This document shows positions 1 through 10,897 of a stretch of 64,000 nt of DNA, piece after piece (within the stretch, counting starts at the first letter, position 1; every line of letters begins with the position of its first letter). The notes beneath the pieces are model-generated. The model was not told where the DNA came from and did no database searches. It saw only the letters and a program-made list of their open reading frames with translations. A program made the position numbers and the translations under genes. Origin of the DNA: Apodemus sylvaticus (Eukaryota > Chordata > Mammalia > Rodentia > Muridae); assembly GCF_947179515.1 (NCBI RefSeq), contig NC_067485.1, positions 77,642,846-77,706,845 of the forward strand, written 5' to 3'.

Positions 1-149
1 TAATTGCTGCTGGTTGTGTTAGCTTCTTGTAAGGACATTTTACAACAACAGAAAATACAAGTTTTGGGGGACTTTTTAACTTTCAGAAAAAGATGACTAA
101 GCAACCACATTGTGTAAATCATCAGGTGTCTGTTGTTTCTCACTTACAT

Positions 150-385
150 GGGTGAATCACACACACATATACACACATGTATATACATATACACATACAC
201 ATACACATACATACACATACATATACATATACATACATATGTGTGTATAAACATACATATATGTATATACATATACACATACACATATATATACATACAT
301 ATATGTGTATAAACATGCATATATGTATATACATATACATATACATACATATGTGTGTATACACACACACATACACACATTCCCT
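150..385. repeat. AT-rich (CA)n/(TATACA)n microsatellite
   Basis: Imperfect array of CA and TACATA units, alternating purine and pyrimidine throughout. Open frames through it are low-complexity Tyr/Val/Cys/Met or His/Thr/Ile shadows. Confidence 0.95.
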
Positions 386-1137
386 GTGAGATTATAAGGG
401 ACATTTTAAAGGACTTTTCTAAGCCCGTTATTTTGTAATCTGTAAGGTCCTTGAAAATAAGGTACTCTCCTAGATTGGTTCTTTTCCCTATAAACCCACT
501 TTAGTATTAGAGAATTCTCAGATATTTCTCCAGTTATACAAGCTATAAGCAAAGAATGGGAATGATATTTTGACTTTAAGAGATATGCATACATATATAT
601 GTGTGTGTGTATTCATATTTAAGTCACATCTGCCACTAAAAGTGAAGAGGATCATTATGCAGAAATGGATAGTATTCATTCAAGAAAAAAAGTCTTAATG
701 AAATATGAAAGGGTGAACTTTCTGGATACATTTATTCCACAGGAACTAATAGATGCAAATGGATCCAGTGAGCACCCCCTCTCTTGCTAAGTCTGTTTTA
801 ATGATGAACTGGGAAGGTGTAGAAGGGAGGGGCCTCATTTTCAAACAACAAAAACATGTGTTTTATTTCTAACAAATAAAATGGAGGGGGGAAGTACATT
901 GACTTGAAAATTCATTAGAAATTGGTTTAAGTCATGATTTGCCATGACTAGATTAATTAGGCCTCAGCTAGTGTTGTGGGTCCCCTGATAAGCTGATGTG
1001 GAGAGTACCATGCTGGGGGAGGGGAAGTTCCTGAGGGAGCCATGGTGGGTCAGAATGCAGGAAAAGTAAAAGAAGAAGAAGAAGAGGTTTGAGCAAGTGA
1101 GAAGCTGAGCTTTAGTGTGGTCACGGTACAGTTTACA
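386..1137. other. Unclassified non-coding stretch
   Basis: No gene, RNA gene or repeat that I can name. It is moderately AT-rich, with a short GAA run near 1069-1085. Confidence 0.6.
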
Positions 1138-1222
1138 GGGCTTGGAGTGAAGCTCAGTGATAGAGCTCTTGTCTACCATACTGATGTCATACTGATGGTC
1201 CTGGGTTTACTCCCATCACCGC
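1138..1222 (+). repeat. ID-like tRNA-derived SINE
   Basis: The block matches the ID/BC1-type SINE head. A pol III A-box-like stretch lies near 1151-1163 (AGCTCAGTGATAG) and a B-box-like stretch near 1199-1217. Between them an 11-bp piece (catactgatg) is tandemly doubled, which is not normal for the family. It could instead be the ID-derived half of a B4-type SINE. Confidence 0.65.
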
Positions 1223-1756
1223 CTTCCATGCCTCCAAAGGGACCATGACTGTCAGGGGCTCTAAAGTAACTCAGAAGCTAGAACTGCCCTGAGTTGAGGT
1301 GAGGGACCCAGGTGTGTGTAACTGTTGCATTGATCATCTCCTAGAAGAATAGGTACTTCCCGGGGAAGTGGCCATGACTCTGGTTGTGTAGGTCCCCTTA
1401 AACTGGCACATCTCAGAGAATGGCATCAGTCAATGACTTTCCCAGCATTTGAAGAAATGCAGTCTGTAAAGCAGTGTCTGAGGAGCACACTACAGCATCT
1501 TCGCATGGATGCTCAGAGCCAGACCTTCATTTGTCTGACAGATCCTGATGTCCTTAGTCAGTTACAATGGCCTGCGAACAACTGATGGACAAGGCAGCCA
1601 GGTCCTTCTTTACCCGCATGAAATACTTTTTTTTTAGATGTTGTGAAAAGTTTTACAAACTAATTATAGAGTATCAGAACTATGCAGAAAAGACTAAATA
1701 TGTAAGGTATACTGGAGAACAGGCCAATAAAACTTGTTTAAGAAGGTTGTATTAAA
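1223..1756. other. Unclassified non-coding stretch
   Basis: No nameable feature. A 62-codon open frame at 1567-1755 has no recognisable motif and is not called. Confidence 0.55.
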
Positions 1757-2095
1757 GCATGAACAGACAGGGCTTGGGCATGCCTAAATTGACCTAGGAA
1801 CCTGTAACCCCAGCATTAGAAGAGAGGAAAGGAATAGATTGAAGATCACTGGAGCTTGAATTTTTATAGCCATATTTTCAAACTCACAGATTTCAGAATG
1901 AATCACTTATATATTTATAAGGCCAGGCCAAACCCAGGGAACTCCAGGTTCAATGAGATACTCTCTCTCAAAAGAGTAAGTCAGGGAATGAGAGAAGAAA
2001 ATACCCAACATTTGACTATGGCATGCATGCACTTGAGTGTACACATACTCCCATGCACACATGTGATGCACCACACACATGTAAACACACATATA
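1757..2095 (+). repeat. B3-type SINE, split by a 63-bp insertion
   Basis: Diverged tRNA-derived rodent SINE. The head and middle (1757-1858) reach the GGAGCTTG block. The sequence that normally follows directly (GGCCAGGCC, then a GAACTCCAGG block) resumes only at 1921. The tail has the CTCTCTCTCAAAA block and CA-rich end usual in this group. The interruption is the inverted repeat copy entered separately. B3 and B4 subtypes are not separable by eye here. Confidence 0.6.
1856..1918 (-). repeat. Inverted 63-bp repeat, copy A (inside SINE)
   Basis: On the minus strand this reads as the segment at 2891-2953, with four differences in 63 aligned bases by hand count. The copies face opposite ways and are about 0.97 kb apart. 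Copy A sits at a break in a SINE, so it looks like the derived copy, made by templated insertion. Confidence 0.85.
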
Positions 2096-2703
2096 ACTAA
2101 TGAATTAAATGAAGAAGCAGACTCTAGGTTGGACTTCTTGGAACGACTTCAAGATACCATGAAACTAAGCACTATGACATGACAGCTTCAGGGGGCTTTG
2201 GGAGACATGCTGTGCTAGCCTGGCAGCTAGTGTAACCTCTGGACACCAGGAGTATTCTCACCAGGAGGCTCTTCAGAAAAACTATGACCTTTAATTCAGC
2301 AGAGACCAGAGAGGTTCCACAAAATTGACCTCTAACCCACTAGCATTTTTCAAATTTGACATATACCTACTCCATTGGGTTACTCTAAATCATATTTTTC
2401 AAGAGTTCATCTTAGGTAAAGAGAATCATTTTTCTTCAATGGTGTAGCCACTAGTAAGTGCCCCAGTGCTTAGTTAATTGACTTCATACCCATGCTAATG
2501 CTAACAACCCCAGTTAAAATCAGTGTGTAACTGAATAAACAAATAGTATTAAAAGAAATGTAATAAACCGGGTTCCCACTTTCCACCAAGAGAAGAAATA
2601 CTTGGCAACTACAGAAAAGCTAACCCTGCCTAGTCTAACTACATGTAGAGAATTTTTAGGATACTTGCTTCATTGTTTTGAAATAGAGACTGAGTTCATT
2701 AAA
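2096..2703. other. Unclassified non-coding stretch
   Basis: No gene or nameable repeat seen. Confidence 0.55.
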
Positions 2704-2740
<37 letters not shown>

Positions 2741-2790
2741 GTGGTGGTGATAGTGGTGGTGGTGGTAGTGGTGGTGGTGGTGGTGGTGGC
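2704..2790 (+). repeat. (GAT)n(GGT)n trinucleotide microsatellite
   Basis: About twelve GAT units change directly into a run of GGT units with two GTA interruptions. The frame through it would encode poly-Asp then poly-Gly, or poly-Ser/Pro on the other strand. There is no support for coding. Confidence 0.95.
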
Positions 2791-2890
2791 TTTCCAGATT
2801 CTCTAGATAGAAAAAAATGACAGATGAGAAACCTAACACCATTCACAATGAGAAAATTGTAAAACAAAACAAAAAAACAGGTTAATAATA

Positions 2891-2953
2891 ATAAATATAT
2901 AAGAGATTCATTCTGAAATCTGTGAGTTTGAACATGTGACTATAAAAATTCAA
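2891..2953 (+). repeat. Inverted 63-bp repeat, copy B (probable donor)
   Basis: Partner of copy A at 1856-1918. It lies in plain AT-rich DNA just after an A-rich run (2863-2879), with no SINE around it, which favours this copy as the older one. I do not recognise a known repeat family in it. Confidence 0.85.
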
Positions 2954-3924
2954 CCATTTCAATACATTCCACAATACATGATCAATAGAGTTAAGGAGAA
3001 ACTTAGTAATTTGGAAGATATTGTAAAGAAATTGAGTGCAAAATATTGATAGGGTTACTTGAAGTGTGAATAACAAGTTAGGAGATGTGGAAAATGGGAT
3101 GAAGCATTTTGGTATATGTCTCAGAAAGTTTCAAAAGAGACTGAAGAACACGATGATATTTGGAGATACTTCTGAGATTTTTGAAAAGAAAAAAATAGCA
3201 TTAATTTCCTTTTTCATTGAAAGTATACTCCAATTCCAACCAAGTGAAAAGTCAATGTATACTGGGGTCTATTGTAGTGGAATAAGAACATGTCAAGAAT
3301 AATAAAGTCTTAATAAAGTCTTAGGAATCTCTAGAGAGAGGAGAGACTTAAAATAATAGACAATTATATGACCATCAACTTTTCGTAATAATATAATACA
3401 TCCAGAAGCAAGGGTTGGGTTAGTATCAGAGGAACCAAAAAATGGCATCAAATATTCTATGCTTAGACTAGGTTATTTAATGAGAGAAAAATAAAATATT
3501 GACATACTGAATGATAGACTATTTACCACCTACTGACACATGCTGCAACTATTATTAAGAAAAAAAAAAAACATTGTGGAGAGAAACTGAACATATTCAA
3601 TTGACCTGAGACAGAAGAACTATAGGAAGGCTTATTAACAATAGCTCAAATTAATTGTTGGTAGTAAGAAAAAAATTCAGTTCAGTCACTCAAAATAACA
3701 TAATTTCCCATATCTCTATAACACTCAAGCACTGGAAGGAAGAGTGTGAATAGTTGGGTTTTACTCAGTGAGTTCAAGGAAGAGGAAGGGCATGGTTATT
3801 CATTCTGTGTGCCATGGGAGTGCCAGTGGGAGATCATGCATTGTAAGTGGAGCTATGAGGAAAATAAAGGCCAAGTGAGGAGACTGAAGCATCTGGCCTC
3901 AATCCTTAAAGCCCACGTGAAGAG
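2954..3924. other. AT-rich unclassified stretch
   Basis: No gene or nameable repeat. Near 3301-3323 an 11-12 bp unit (ataaagtctta) is doubled. Confidence 0.55.
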
Positions 3925-4058
3925 GACAGGAGGAACGGCTCAGTACTTGCTGTTCTTTCAGAGGATCTGAGTTTAGTTCCGAGCATTCACTCAGGGATAT
4001 TCATAATCCCAGGGGAGCCAATTCTTTCTCCTACCCCTTATAAGCTCCCATGTACACC
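3925..4058 (+). repeat. B2/B3-type SINE, truncated head
   Basis: Contains the GGAACGGCTCAGT head (diverged from the usual GAGATGGCTCAG) and the following GAGGATCTGAGTTTAGTTCC block. It runs into the CA array. Confidence 0.7.
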
Positions 4059-4060
4059 AC

Positions 4061-4101
<41 letters not shown>

Positions 4102-4160
4102 GGGGAGGGGAAACAGTGGGGGAGACAGACAGACAGAAAGACAGAAAGACAGAGACAGAG
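4059..4160. repeat. (CA)n followed by (GACA)n
   Basis: A CA array at 4060-4099, a short G-rich spacer, then GACA/GAAA units at 4123-4160. It has probably grown from the 3' tail of the SINE before it. Confidence 0.9.
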
Positions 4161-4184
4161 AATAAATTTAATAAATAACAGGAG

Positions 4185-4416
4185 CAATCACCAGTGCTTA
4201 GGGAGATGAAGACAGCCAGGTCCCTGAGGTCAGTGACCAGTAACACCAGACCTACTCCAAGCTATCCTTTCAAAAACAACAACAAAACAAACAACAGCCC
4301 AACCATTTCTCCAGAGAAATAACATCTAAGGTTGACCTCTAGTCTCCAGAATCATGCATACTCACATACACATGCTCATATGTGCATCTCCATGAACACA
4401 TATCCACACACATGCA

Positions 4417-4418
<2 letters not shown>
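4185..4418 (+). repeat. B3-type SINE, 3' part
   Basis: Diverged match to the middle and tail of a B3-type SINE: a CAGTGCTTAGGGAG block, a CCTGAGG block, a TTCAAAAACA block, then GTTGACCTCTAG and a CA-rich end. The head is missing. Confidence 0.55.

Positions 4419-4449
<31 letters not shown>
4418..4449. repeat. (AC)n microsatellite
   Basis: Pure AC array of about 16 units at the 3' end of the preceding SINE. Confidence 0.95.
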
Positions 4450-4450
<1 letters not shown>

Positions 4451-5299
4451 GCAAAGACATCTCAACAATGGAATAAAGAATGTAAAAAATGGATGAGGGA
4501 GAAAGGCAGAGAGAGGCATCAATAAGAGTTCTCAGTAACGTGGGATGTTGGGGAGATAAATGCCAATGGCGTGCTGCCGATTCTTCTGGCAGATGTCAGA
4601 GGGTTATTAGGACAGGGCAATCCTGAGTGTAAGTCATGTAGTCAGCCAGAAAAATAAACTTTAGAAAGAAGAGCTATGAATTGGTAGAGAATATTTATTG
4701 ATTAGAATGAAGAGGAATTGAGAGTGAGGCAAAAGTCAAAATCAGGAATCCAGTGGGATAAAAGGATGATGGTGTCCATGACTGACAGAAAGTGCAGGTC
4801 CTGATGAGCATTACGTCAGTGGAATGGACTGTTTTAAAAGTACTTGGGTGGTCATTGAGAACAGTTCTAGCAAAGGTGTCTTACTCCTAAATAATACTGA
4901 CAACCACATTGGCAGAGGTAGTGGTATAGCAAACTGCCCTAGACAATCAGTCTATTAAGAATTCCTACTTCAAGCCAGAAGTTAGACAGAAATGAAATCC
5001 AGATATTTGGTTTTTCTTATTCAAGACAGTTAATTCTTATTCTGCCTGTGGTCTTTCTAGATGTGTCTGTACTAGATGTTATGATTAGTTCCAGGGCTTT
5101 TGCCTAACCTATGTATTGTCTTATAGTATTAGTGTCCAACTGTCCTGGGAAATTGTATATCATTCTTCTCTGAGTAATCCTCAAGAAATTTTCAGAACAA
5201 TAAAATAAAAGCAGGAATGAAATATTGATTGCTATTTTGATCATATATTGATAATTATATCAAATTATGTATGCAGGCATCCCAGTGTATACAGATAAA
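4450..5299. other. Unclassified non-coding stretch
   Basis: No gene or nameable repeat seen. The region is AT-rich with no long open frame. Confidence 0.55.
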
Positions 5300-5410
5300 A
5301 TCTATTTGTGAGCTCAGAAGTCTCAAGTTCATTTGCCACATTTGGTGTGGTTCACAGCACCTACATCGGGCAACTCACAAATGCCTGTAACACTAGCTCC
5401 AGGGGATATA

Positions 5411-5420
5411 ACATTCTTTT

Positions 5421-5460
<40 letters not shown>

Positions 5461-5645
5461 GTAGGTAAGTAGGTAGTTAGGTAGGTAGGTAGGTAGGTAG
5501 GTAGGTAGGTAGGTAGGTAGGTAGGTAGCTAGTAATAACTTGCTGTCCTAGAACTCTTCTGTATACAATGCTAGGCTCAAACACAAAGACATGCCAATGT
5601 CTGCCTCCCAAGTGCTAAAAGCCATGTGCCAATCACATCTGGCTT
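5411..5645 (-). repeat. Antisense B1 SINE with tail microsatellite
   Basis: From about 5540 the plus strand shows the antisense B1 order: CTGTCCTAGAACTC, then CTAGGCTCAAAC, CTGCCTCCCAAGTGCT and CACATCTGGC. Its A-tail, T-rich on this strand, lies at 5416-5532 and has become a tetranucleotide array. It is quite diverged. Confidence 0.65.
5421..5532 (+). repeat. (TTAG)n/(GTAG)n microsatellite
   Basis: About ten TTAG units pass into more than fifteen GTAG units. It sits where the A-tail of the antisense B1 should be, so it probably grew from that tail. Confidence 0.95.
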
Positions 5646-5735
5646 CTGACATCCTTGTTTTAAACCTTTGTGAACACCTACATCCATGTACTATACTCCC
5701 ACACAGACACACACATGCAATTTAAAAAAATAAAA

Positions 5736-6124
5736 TGTCTTAAGAAATCTATTTACAAATTAACTAAATCTTAAATAAAGTTCTGATCAAACAAGAAATT
5801 AAATATTTCACATGATTAAAAATAATGAAGTAAAGGATCTTATTGAATTCTTCAAACATTTATTTATCTTTTCTATGACAACAAAGTTTCTGTTGTAAAG
5901 AAGTTTAAAACAAAGGCCACTTCTTTCTGGGTCATTCACTGTTATATTTGTATTTATAATATATGTAACCTTATATAAAAGCCAACAAATACTAAATGAC
6001 AAGGAAAATTATTACTTTCAAATGTTATGAATATTAATAGAGAAAATAATCAATATGATATGATGTGATAAGGGTCTAAGGTTTTTTTTCCCCTCCTTCA
6101 TGTGTCAGGTGTTTGTGGTGTGCC
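5736..6124. other. AT-rich unclassified stretch
   Basis: No gene or nameable repeat seen. Confidence 0.55.
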
Positions 6125-6412
6125 TGGTATAATGTGTGTGTGAGCTTGTTCACGCACATTGTGTATGGGTGTATACACCCATGCACCCTGTAAGCATGCA
6201 TGTGGAGGTGTGATGTTGGTTTCTGGAGTCATTTCAGATCACTTTCCTATCTTATTCATTTAGGCAAGGGCTCTTAATCAAATCCAGAGTTCATCAATAT
6301 GGCTGATCTCTCCAGCCAACTTTCTCTGGTGACCCTCTGCCCCTAACTTATAAGACTGGAATTACAGGTGGGACTTAACTACAGAGCCACCTGTCTCCCC
6401 ACCTGGAGAGGG
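6125..6412 (-). repeat. Antisense B3/B4-type SINE (diverged)
   Basis: Starts with a GTGTGTGTGAGC tail-like block and ends with GGAATTACAGGTGGGAC and GAGCCACCTGTC, the antisense order of these SINEs. It contains two weak head-like blocks (near 6303 and 6385), so two fragments may be joined. Confidence 0.5.
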
Positions 6413-6867
6413 TCTATATTTTAAAAAGAAGTTGGAAAGTTAAGAAAAGTATATATGTATCTTTTTTAAAAATGGGATACAAAAGATATACATGATAGAA
6501 CCAACTCTCAAAGAATATTAATATGGAAATGGAATTAAAGATTAGATGTTACAACTCTAATGTTATTTCTGGCCAGTGGGAGGCTCAAATGAATTGTAAA
6601 TGAAGGAGTAGCACAGAGTCCACTGATGACAATATAGAACTATAAGCAAGAAGCACTGGAAATGTGACACTATCCGTGCTGTAGGGTGGTACAGGCAAAA
6701 GTCAAAAAATGTTTATGGCAGTCTAGACTAAAGAGCTGGAAGAGAAAGTTGGTATGACCAATTTGAAATACTTTCTTACTAATTATTCACAGTAAGCTCA
6801 CCAATGGGACAAAAGCAAGGGCTCAAAAATGTCTAATCAGAGATCAACTCTATAAGGAAAATAACAG
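6413..6867. other. Unclassified non-coding stretch
   Basis: No gene or nameable repeat seen. Confidence 0.55.
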
Positions 6868-7202
6868 CAGGCTGGAGAGATGGCTCAGTGGTGAGATCAT
6901 TTGCTTCATAACCAGAAGGACCTGGGTCTGTATCTCTCAATACCCATGGGAAAGACTGTGCCTGCCAATACACTTAATGACTGCTTACAATGTGGAGAGG
7001 GGAGGGGCAAAGAGAAGAGGGTCACTGAGGCTGCTGGATGCTGGCCCAGGTCTAGTTCTGAGGAAACTTCTCTCAAAGGAAGAAGAGTGATAGATCAGAC
7101 ATTCAACACCCCCTTCTATCATTTTCATACAGGATATACCCCTATGTACATAAACTGCATTCATGTACATATGTATATACTGTATACACACACACACACA
7201 CA
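6868..7202 (+). repeat. B3-type SINE, near full length
   Basis: Clear head GCTGGAGAGATGGCTCAGTG at about 6870, a GGACCTGGGTCTG B-box region near 6920, a TTCTCTCAAAGGAAG block near 7065 and a (CA)n tail at 7185-7202. Open frames across it are SINE-derived. Confidence 0.75.
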
Positions 7203-7671
7203 AGTGCACAAACACACATGCATGCACCAGTGAAAATAGTGACAGATATAAAAAGATGTTTTATCTCCAAGAATTCATGTCTTATGAAGAACAGTACATA
7301 CACACAGTTTCAAATTTTAGCTGACAGTGTGTATATTGTTTAAACTCAAACAAATGAGTCCTTATTGAGTTGTTTTTGTTAGACATAACTACACTTAATA
7401 TTTCTAAATGTCTTAACAATGGAAGAATGAATGTAAGTACAACCATTTGCCATCTTAGGAATGCTGTGTGTCTCTGAGCCAAATGTTCTGACTAAGGCAG
7501 CTTGAATGTGCATAAGCAGATATGATGGTGAACACAATCCATCCACTCATTCATCCTTTCCCTTTCCTAAACTCGGACATGCTCGACAGAAACACATGGT
7601 TTTAAGGTTTGAGCTTAAGGTTTTAAGGTTTAAGGCTTTGTCTCATCCAGGCAAACACTCTCAAAATGAAC

Positions 7672-7673
<2 letters not shown>
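7203..7673. other. Unclassified non-coding stretch
   Basis: No gene or nameable repeat. Near 7596-7635 the unit TTAAGGTTT is imperfectly repeated about four times. Confidence 0.55.
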
Positions 7674-7746
<73 letters not shown>

Positions 7747-7749
7747 TTT

Positions 7750-7810
<61 letters not shown>

Positions 7811-7811
7811 C
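7674..7811 (+). repeat. (CT)n with (GT)n end
   Basis: About 125 bp of CT interrupted once near 7744-7755, then about six GT units and CT-rich sequence. Frames through it give Ser/Leu or Arg/Glu repeats and are not genes. Confidence 0.97.
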
Positions 7812-7884
7812 TGTCTCTGTCTCTCTCCCTTCTGTCTACATGTGTGTGCATACACACACATGTGCATGCTCTCATGTGTAAAGT

Positions 7885-8125
7885 CTTTGAGGAGATAAGG
7901 TCAGGTATTTTTTATTTCCACTGAACCTGGAGCTCTGTGTTTTTCAGGTAGGTTAAATGACCATCCAGCCCAAGACAACCTTTTCTCCCACCTTTCACGG
8001 CCCTGGGGCTACAGGCACACATGATATGACAGGCTTTTGATTGGGGTGCCAGCAATCTGAACTCAAGTCCTCGTGTTTGTTCAGAAAACACATTTTTTTC
8101 TCACCAAGTCTTGCTCCCAGATCTA
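7885..8125 (-). repeat. Antisense B3/B4-type SINE
   Basis: Antisense order: AACCTGGAGCTC, CTGGGGCTACAGGC, GGGTGCCAGC, GAACTCAAGTCCTCGTG, then TCACCAAGTCTTGCTCCCAG. The adjacent CT/GT array lies at its tail side. Confidence 0.6.
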
Positions 8126-8274
8126 TTAACTCATTTGTGATGAGCATTAATTATTGATGGAAACATAAATAATGCCTAATGTAGACTAAAGTTCAAGTTA
8201 GGAAAGCATTTATAGTAAATCCATATGTTGTGTTTATATTATACTCCTCGTTTCACTTTATTATTGTTTAATTT

Positions 8275-8725
8275 CTGACCCCAGGACACAGGACTGAGGT
8301 GCATATTTCACAGAGCAAAGCAGACCTGGCTTCCAGATTCTGTCAGCATCACTCAGTCCCTACCTGGCATATTCTGTGCCAAACCCTAAACTTTCCAGCC
8401 CAGGGGAAAGAATAGAATCCAGACATTTCGGTTTCTTCTCCTCTTCTCTCTCTCCATGCATGCCCCTTCTCTCTTTGTCTCTCCTTCGCTGACCTCCCCA
8501 TAGAATCCAGACATTTCGGTTTCTTCTCCTCTTCTCTCTCTCCATGCATGCCCCTTCTCTCTTTGTCTCTCCTTCGCTGACCTCGCCTTTCCCACTGTGA
8601 AAGGCCCTTCCCTTACCACTTTCCTTCCCTGGCCTTGGTCCTTGGGGCCAGTAAACTTGCCCACCCAAGAGTAGCTTCCCAATAAACATGTCTTTAATAT
8701 AACCTAATCTGGCTTGAAATGGCTC
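8275..8725 (+). mobile_element. LTR-like repeat with internal tandem duplication
   Basis: Region with a pyrimidine-rich middle, a poly-A signal AATAAA at about 8681, and a TGTCTTTAATATAACC block after it. This layout is usual for the R-U5 part of a rodent solitary LTR. I see no internal viral genes next to it and no certain TG/CA ends, so the borders are approximate and the family is not assigned. A non-LTR repeat is possible. Confidence 0.45.
8413..8587 (+). repeat. 88-bp tandem duplication, two copies
   Basis: Unit 1 spans 8413-8500 and unit 2 spans 8501-8587. Both begin TAGAATCCAGACATTTCGG and end GCTGACCTC. They appear identical over about 84 bp, so the duplication is recent. Confidence 0.95.
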
Positions 8726-10689
8726 ATTTCACAGATGGTGGATAAATAACCTATCAATTCTCAAAACTTATTAGCTGAGAGTGTAGTATTTAATATGAAG
8801 TCCTAAAAGTCTGACTTTCAAAATACTGGCCAAGTCATATATTCCTCTGCTATATGTGCTATTCAGACATTTTTTTTTCAGAAAGCAGAATCCATTCTAC
8901 CAACGTGGAAAAGGAATACTGCCTAAACAGAAAACATCAGTGCCTGACTGTCCTAAAATCAGATTGATCTGATATGTTCCAAGCACTGAAAGCCTAGTTT
9001 TAATTTAGCAACCATGGGTCAACAGAACTAACTAAAATAGTTCCAACACTAAATGTTAGCAGTCCTACGAAAGACATGATACCCACTTAAATTACATATA
9101 CGTTAAGGGGAAAAACTAAAGTGTATTATTGATTTGTGTGATAGGACAAGATAATCTAACTAAAATTGTGCAACACGAGAAAACACATTTTTAAAGATTT
9201 GGTTTATGGACTCCTTTGACCCATAACAAGATCGTGAGCAGCCATGACCTTCAAGCTTAGAAGGATAAATCATATTGAAGTAGATTTATCAACCAATTTT
9301 CCTAAAACTACAGAGGGTGATGCTTCAGATCCCTCATTGTTTCCCTATGTGACTGAAACCTTAGCCCTGGATTTTTTGTGTGTGTTTTTCACATGGCCTA
9401 AATGATAAATATTCTGTTCATCCCTATGAAGAGGTAGAGATGGTAGCAATGGGTCAAGCACAAGAAAAACTAAAGGACTAGGAAGGATCAGAGGGCTGGG
9501 AGTCCCACCACTTGCCTTTCTGAAGTGGGTAGGTAGCATGGAAGGGGAGCTACCTGGGCACTCTGGTTCTCTTCTTTACTGAAATGCAGGCTATTGATCA
9601 TCAGCAAGAACGTTGTCTGGTTGTTCTGTCGTCAGAGTCCCCTGAAAGGCTTCAGATGTTAGCACACGCTATTGCTGGATCCTCCCAGTGGATACACAAA
9701 GAGGCAGTGTGTCTCCGACACAAGTACAGGTTCTCACAGGGGAGTCAAATGACCCAAGTGTGTATCTTAATTCCAATGCTTACAAATGCATGAATTTGGG
9801 CAAACTGTTCAAACACCAGTGTATGTACACAGAATGTGCACGGAAGTAGAATCTACTCCCAATCATTGCAGACATGGTTAGTGTTGACAACTTCATAGTG
9901 TCACTGGCGATGCTACTTTTGTGAATACCCTTCATTTTCCTGGGATGACTTATTTTCTTTATTCCAAATTTCCACTAACCATTTTCATCAAATTATGAAT
10001 CTTGCTTGGCAAAACAAAATGACAAAGAAACAAACAAATACATCTGTTTTCAAGGTTCCCTTATTCCTTACTCTCAGTTCTATCTATTCTGTTCTTTCTC
10101 TTGATTATCATCCATTTATAGTTTACAGGGACACTGTCTGGTATATTATCCTAAATGACCTTAACAAGATCAATTAGGACTTGACTTACTTGAGCCTGCA
10201 AGATATTGAACTGTGTGATAGCATAAATAAACTATAGCTGAGACATATGTGAATGAAAATTTCATTCTCATTTTGGATGCCAAGCTCTAAGAGGCTATTC
10301 TTTCCCCCAAACAGGGTTCCACACTCACTCCTGCTTTTGTAGAAAGAATAAAAAATAAACTAGCCATGCATGTAGAATACAGACATACATGCAGTCTCAG
10401 ATCGTAGCTGGGAAGTGGGATACTGTATTCGGAGTAAGAATATAAGCATACACAGAAATGGAGGCCTCAGAGTAGCAAACCGAGTTCTGAGTACCAAAAG
10501 GAAGTATTGAAAGAACCACACAATGTGGAGAGGAGAGCTTTTGATCATAGCCAAGGTTGCTGCACTTGTTAGATTTCTCAGCTTCTGCAAGCTGAGAAAC
10601 TACTTGATAGACTTCTCCATTATCCCTAGTAAGAGAGAAAAATCTGTGCTCTCTTTTAAAAAAACATTAATTTTCAAGTTATTCTTAAT
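8726..10689. other. Unclassified non-coding stretch
   Basis: About 2 kb without a gene or a nameable repeat. It holds one perfect hairpin (10574-10599). Short open frames here have no family features. Confidence 0.55.
10574..10599. repeat. Perfect 11-bp stem with 4-nt loop
   Basis: TTTCTCAGCTT, then CTGC, then AAGCTGAGAAA. An RNA of either strand would fold here. There is no T-run or known context to call a terminator or miRNA. Confidence 0.9.
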
Positions 10690-10897
10690 TGAATGGAGTG
10701 TGTATGTGTGTGCATGTGCAAGTGCATGTGCATGCCTATCTGTGAGTACCCACTGAGGTCAGAAGAGGATGTTGGATCCCAGAGGGCTGGAGTCAGTGGT
10801 GGTTGTGAGCCACCTGCACTTGGTACTGGGATTTCACTGTGCTGGTATGAAAGAATCAGTAATACTCTTAATGGCTGAGCAATCTCTCCTCCCCCTG
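10690..10897 (-). repeat. Antisense B2/B3-type SINE
   Basis: TG-rich tail at the left, then GTACCCACTGAGGTCAGAAG, GTTGTGAGCCACCTG, CTTGGTACTGGGA and a GGCTGAGCAATCTCTCC end. This is the antisense order of the family. Confidence 0.75.

Larger units (their letters stand above)
5300..5735 (+). repeat. B3-type SINE, split by an antisense B1
   Basis: The 5' part (about 5300-5410) ends in CACTAGCTCCAGGGGAT. The matching 3' part resumes at about 5645 with TCTGACATCC and a CA-rich tail followed by an A-rich end (5721-5735). The gap is filled by the antisense B1 and its expanded tail. Possible target duplication: aacattctt (near 5410) against gacatcctt (near 5647), 7 of 9 bases. Confidence 0.6.

Noticed and set aside
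2704..2790. Poly-Asp/poly-Gly protein
   Set aside because: Trinucleotide microsatellite with no gene around it.
5421..5532. Telomere-like repeat
   Set aside because: Units are TTAG and GTAG, not TTAGGG, and the array is at a SINE tail.
7506..7898. 130-codon frame rich in Ser-Leu
   Set aside because: Created by the CT microsatellite.
8413..8587. CRISPR-like direct repeats
   Set aside because: Only two adjacent copies without spacers, in a eukaryotic LTR-like region.
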